8,306 nucleotides of DNA, from positions 1 through 8,306 of the forward strand of contig CAMOGC010000069.1 in the NCBI GenBank assembly GCA_946613955.1. Direction: 5' to 3'. How positions within the stretch are numbered: the first letter of the stretch is position 1; the number at the start of each line of letters is the position of its first letter. Source of the DNA: an uncultured Clostridia bacterium. GTDB lineage: Bacteria; Bacillota_A; Clostridia; Christensenellales; Aristaeellaceae. The notes beneath the pieces are model-generated. The model did not search any database, was not told the DNA's origin, and worked only from the letters and a program-made list of their open reading frames with translations. This document shows, piece after piece, positions 6,107 to 8,306 of this stretch. The translations under genes were made by a program, and so were the position numbers.

Positions 6107-7576
6107 ATGATCGAACACCTGACCCCCCTGGACCGTGTGCGCCTGTTTGAGCGGGAGCATTCCACCCTGATTCCCTCCCATGATCGGCCGCTTTTTCATC
6201 TGACGCCCCTGGTCGGATGGATGAACGATCCGAACGGCTTCTGCTATTACAAGGGGCAGTACCACCTTTTCTATCAGTACCATCCCTATTCCCGCAGCTG
6301 GGGCCCAATGCACTGGGGCCACGCCGTCAGCCAGGATCTGATCCGCTGGACCTATGAGCCCTGCGCCCTGGCGCCCGATACAGCCGCGGACGCGGGCGGC
6401 TGCTTTTCCGGCAGCGCGGTCCCCATGCCCGACGGAAGCCTGATGCTCATGTATACCGGGGTTCAGCCGGCCGGCACCTTCCGCAGGGAAACCCAGGCCC
6501 AGTGCGTCGCCGTGGGGGACGGGGTGAATTTCACCAAATCCAGGCTCAATCCCGTGATTCGGCATGCCCATCTGCCGGAGGGATACAGCCCCTTTGATTT
6601 CCGTGATCCAAAGATCTGGTTTGAGAAGGGAAGGTATTATCTCGTCGCCGGAAACCGGCATGAGGAAAGGCAGGGCGCGGTGCTCCTCTTCGAAAGCGCG
6701 GACGGGGTGGAATGGCGCTTTGTCGGGGAAATTGACGCAAGCCGCGAACAATACGGCCGCATGTGGGAATGCCCGGACTTCTTTTCCCTGGACGGGGAGC
6801 AGGTGCTGCTGGTCAGCCCGCAGGAAATGACCGCCACGGAGGAATTCCACGCCGGATACGGCACGGTCGCCCTGATGGGAGACTGGGATCTGAAGCACTG
6901 CCGGTTTGAACGAAAGACAGTACAGCCGGTGGATTACGGGCTGAATTTCTACGCCCCCCAGACCACCCTGACGCCGGACGGGCGGCGGGTGATGATCGGA
7001 TGGATGGATAACTGGGACACCTGCCGGGAAGCGCCCCGCAGACACGCCTGGTACGCCCAGATGAGCGCACCCCGGGAAATCTTCCTGCGGGAGGGACGGC
7101 TGTATCAGCAGCCCGCTCGGGAAATGGAAACCCTCTGGAAGGACACAATCCGCCACGAGGATGTGCTGGTTCAGGAGGAACGGGAGCTGCCCGGCCTGCG
7201 GGGAAGGCTGATGGACATGACGGTCACGCTGTATCCGGAGGGCTCGGCCTGCCGTCGGTTCACGCTGTATACCGCGAAGGATCGGGAACACTTCATCAAA
7301 ATCCGCTGCGATCTGGCGCGGGAGGAGCTGGTCTTCGACCGGAGCCGGGGCGGATCCCGCAGGGATATCCCGCATACCCGCCATGTACGGGCGGAGGCGA
7401 AGGACGGAAAGCTGACCCTCCGGCTGCTGATGGACAAGGAAAGCATCGAGCTGTTTATCAACGGCGGGGAACGGGTGCTGACCTCCCTGATCCCGACGCC
7501 CCTGAGCGCCGACGGGATCACCCTGGCCGCCGACGCGCCGCTGAAAATCTCCGTGGAAGCGCATCCCCTGGGATAA
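6107..7576 (+). CDS. GH32 beta-fructofuranosidase (intracellular sucrose/fructo-oligosaccharide hydrolase)
   Basis: Hydrolyses terminal beta-fructosyl linkages, releasing fructose from sucrose or short fructans. Length is 489 residues, usual for bacterial GH32. The N-terminal five-bladed beta-propeller carries all three catalytic motifs: WMNDPNG at 38-44 (nucleophile Asp41), FRDPK at 165-169 (transition-state stabiliser Asp167) and WECPD at 220-224 (acid/base Glu221). CFSGSA at 99-104 is also conserved. The C-terminal beta-sandwich includes DKESIELFINGGERVLTSLIPTP, the typical GH32C module. There is no signal peptide, so it acts in the cytoplasm on imported sugar, matching the transporter immediately upstream. 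The ATG at 6107 follows CGGAGGAC. It lies 140 bp after the binding-protein stop, with structured RNA between, and is probably still in the operon. It corresponds to SusH/ScrB/SacA-type enzymes. Since the importer is ABC rather than PTS, the substrate is expected to be unphosphorylated. Confidence 0.95.
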   Translation: MIEHLTPLDRVRLFEREHSTLIPSHDRPLFHLTPLVGWMNDPNGFCYYKGQYHLFYQYHPYSRSWGPMHWGHAVSQDLIRWTYEPCALAPDTAADAGGCFSGSAVPMPDGSLMLMYTGVQPAGTFRRETQAQCVAVGDGVNFTKSRLNPVIRHAHLPEGYSPFDFRDPKIWFEKGRYYLVAGNRHEERQGAVLLFESADGVEWRFVGEIDASREQYGRMWECPDFFSLDGEQVLLVSPQEMTATEEFHAGYGTVALMGDWDLKHCRFERKTVQPVDYGLNFYAPQTTLTPDGRRVMIGWMDNWDTCREAPRRHAWYAQMSAPREIFLREGRLYQQPAREMETLWKDTIRHEDVLVQEERELPGLRGRLMDMTVTLYPEGSACRRFTLYTAKDREHFIKIRCDLAREELVFDRSRGGSRRDIPHTRHVRAEAKDGKLTLRLLMDKESIELFINGGERVLTSLIPTPLSADGITLAADAPLKISVEAHPLG

Positions 7577-7591
7577 ACAGAAAATAAAGGA

Positions 7592-7635
7592 GCCGTGAAG
7601 ATCGGGAAAATCATCCCGCGCTTCACGGCCCTTTT
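7592..7635 (+). terminator. Intrinsic terminator of the sugar operon (first)
   Basis: GCCGTGAAG (7592-7600) pairs perfectly with CTTCACGGC (7621-7629). A nested CGGGA/TCCCG stem sits in the loop. A bulged A allows AAAGG on the 5' side to extend the pairing into CCTTT on the 3' side. It ends in TTTTC, a short U-tract, 15 bp after the GH32 stop. The upstream AAAGGAG resembles a ribosome site but no reading frame follows. Confidence 0.75.
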
Positions 7636-7640
7636 CATGA

Positions 7641-7668
7641 CCATGAACGGAGCGTTCGCGGCTTTTTT
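7641..7668 (+). terminator. Second, tandem intrinsic terminator
   Basis: CC-A-TGAACG (7641-7649) pairs with CGTTCG-C-GG (7653-7661) around a GAG loop, with one A/C mismatch and one T-G pair. One C then precedes six T residues (7663-7668). The stem is short but the U-tract is better than that of the preceding hairpin, so the pair may act together to separate the sugar operon from pfkA. Confidence 0.55.
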
Positions 7669-7706
7669 CATGTTTCACGTTCCGCACGCCAACATGGCCA
7701 AACAAC

Positions 7707-7770
7707 GCGGCCGGGTCCGGCCGCCCAGAGACCGCCTTTGACACCGCGGCCAATTTAAGGCCGGTTGGCC
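7707..7770. repeat. Two GC-rich palindromes in the gap before pfkA
   Basis: GCGGCCGG (7707-7714) and CCGGCCGC (7717-7724) form a perfect inverted repeat separated by GT. Further on, GGCCAA (7748-7753) pairs with TTGGCC (7765-7770) across an 11-nt loop. Neither is followed by a T-run. The 373-bp stretch 7577-7949 contains no convincing gene. It holds the tandem terminators, these palindromes and the pfkA promoter. The palindromes lie beyond the terminators and before the promoter, so they may be untranscribed; their role is unknown. Confidence 0.4.
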
Positions 7771-7855
7771 CGGGTTACCGTTTACGGGGCAGGCAGACAT
7801 AAAAGATGATATGTTCAGCATGGGATAAAAATTCGGGAGGAAAACGATTCGGGTA

Positions 7856-7884
7856 TTTACGGGGGCGGGAAAAATGTGTATACT
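7856..7884 (+). promoter_or_regulatory. Predicted sigma-A promoter of pfkA
   Basis: TTTACG (7856-7861, 4/6 to TTGACA), a 17-bp spacer and TATACT (7879-7884, 5/6 to TATAAT) predict a start near 7891 and a leader of about 59 nt to the pfkA ATG. It lies after the tandem terminators, supporting pfkA as a separate transcription unit. No copy of the 22-bp operator is present here. Confidence 0.6.
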
Positions 7885-7896
7885 GTCAGATGGTTT

Positions 7897-7919
7897 TTGA
7901 AATAATCGTTGTTTTTCAA
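7897..7919. promoter_or_regulatory. Imperfect dyad at the start of the pfkA leader
   Basis: TTGAAA (7897-7902) and TTTCAA (7914-7919) form a 6-bp inverted repeat around an 11-nt AT-rich centre, beginning about six bases after the predicted pfkA start. It might be a regulator site or a small 5' hairpin. The arms are short and AT-rich, so chance is quite possible. Confidence 0.25.
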
Positions 7920-7949
7920 TAGGCATCAGAACGAAGGGGAGGAAAGGAC

Positions 7950-8306
7950 ATGGAAAACAAGGAGATTAAAAGAATCGGCGTTCTGACGAGCGGCGGCGAC
8001 GCGCCGGGCATGAACGCGGCGGTCCGGGCGGTTGTGCGCGCGGCGCTGGCCCATGATATCGAATGCATCGGCATCCGCCGGGGATGGCAGGGCCTGATCA
8101 ACGTGGACTTTGTGCAGCTGAACCGGGCGAACGTGGGCCATATGCTGTCCCGGGGCGGAACCTTCCTGTATACCGCCCGCAGCATGGAATTCATGACGCC
8201 GGAAGGCCGCCAGAAGGCGGTCAGCACCTGCAATCTGCTGGGCCTGGACGGCATCGTGGCCATCGGCGGCGACGGTACCTTCCGCGGCGCGCTGGAGCTG
8301 TCCCGG
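7950..8306 (+). CDS. pfkA: ATP-dependent 6-phosphofructokinase, N-terminal part (cut by window edge)
   Basis: Glycolytic enzyme converting fructose-6-phosphate and ATP to fructose-1,6-bisphosphate in the cytoplasm. The visible 119 residues align by eye with bacterial PfkA. The ATP-binding start is IGVLTSGGDAPGMNAAVRAVVR at 9-30. RGGTFLYTAR at 68-77 matches the conserved RGGTFLGSAR region with its allosteric/interface arginine. IGGDGTFRGA lies at 105-114. The glycine in GGDGT (residue 109), rather than the aspartate of GGDD, points to ATP and not pyrophosphate as phosphoryl donor. About 200 residues of a usual 320 lie beyond the window. The ATG at 7950 follows GGGGAGGAAAGG. It takes the fructose-6-phosphate that the fructokinase makes, but it has its own promoter and is probably a housekeeping gene in its own operon. 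Confidence 0.95.
   Translation, partial: MENKEIKRIGVLTSGGDAPGMNAAVRAVVRAALAHDIECIGIRRGWQGLINVDFVQLNRANVGHMLSRGGTFLYTARSMEFMTPEGRQKAVSTCNLLGLDGIVAIGGDGTFRGALELSR

Noticed and set aside
5939..7753. A 604-codon open frame on the minus strand across the GH32 gene
   Set aside because: It is antisense to a GH32 gene with all three catalytic motifs. The translation shows no domain, and its start lies in the GC-rich gap without a convincing ribosome site.
7671..7926. Possible small minus-strand genes in the gap before pfkA
   Set aside because: The frames have no convincing ribosome site, the translations resemble nothing known, and the stretch is explained by terminators, palindromes and the pfkA promoter.

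Overview
The window is about 8.3 kb of GC-rich bacterial DNA with strong Shine-Dalgarno sites, sigma-A-type promoters, intrinsic terminators and transporter families typical of Bacillota. The lineage is an inference: a high-GC Clostridia-like gut or rumen bacterium (Christensenellales or Oscillospirales style) fits best. No ribosomal RNA or marker gene in the window settles it.

The main content is a divergent locus for uptake and catabolism of sucrose or fructo-oligosaccharides. On the minus strand are a LacI-family repressor (962-1960) and, 17 bp further on, a PfkB-family fructokinase (1-944, C-terminus cut by the window edge). A 461-bp control region (1961-2421) separates them from a plus-strand operon. 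That operon holds two CUT1 ABC permeases (LplB type 2422-3348; LplC/YtcP type 3366-4286), a large extracellular solute-binding protein (4347-5966) and a cytoplasmic GH32 beta-fructofuranosidase (6107-7576). Two intrinsic-terminator-like hairpins follow. A 373-bp non-coding gap then leads to the start of pfkA (7950 to the window end), which has its own promoter.

The proposed flow is as follows. The binding protein captures a fructosyl sugar outside the cell and the two permeases import it. No ATPase is encoded here, so an MsmX-like shared ATPase elsewhere is expected. GH32 hydrolyses the sugar in the cytoplasm, fructokinase phosphorylates the released fructose to fructose-6-phosphate, and PfkA commits it to glycolysis. 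Gene order and families resemble the pneumococcal sus/fus locus (LacI regulator, two permeases, ~540-residue binding protein, GH32).

The control region is unusually readable. A TTGACA-N18-TATGAT promoter drives the operon, with a perfect 22-bp LacI-type palindrome just past the expected start. An opposing TTGACA-N17-TAAATT promoter drives the repressor, with operator half-sites and a cre-consensus match immediately upstream of it. The repressor transcript would have a ~210-nt leader containing a strong inverted repeat. I found no CRISPR array, mobile element, RNA gene or wholly new system. The items most worth a second look are the binding protein without a lipobox, the control-region layout, and the structured gaps around the binding-protein cistron.
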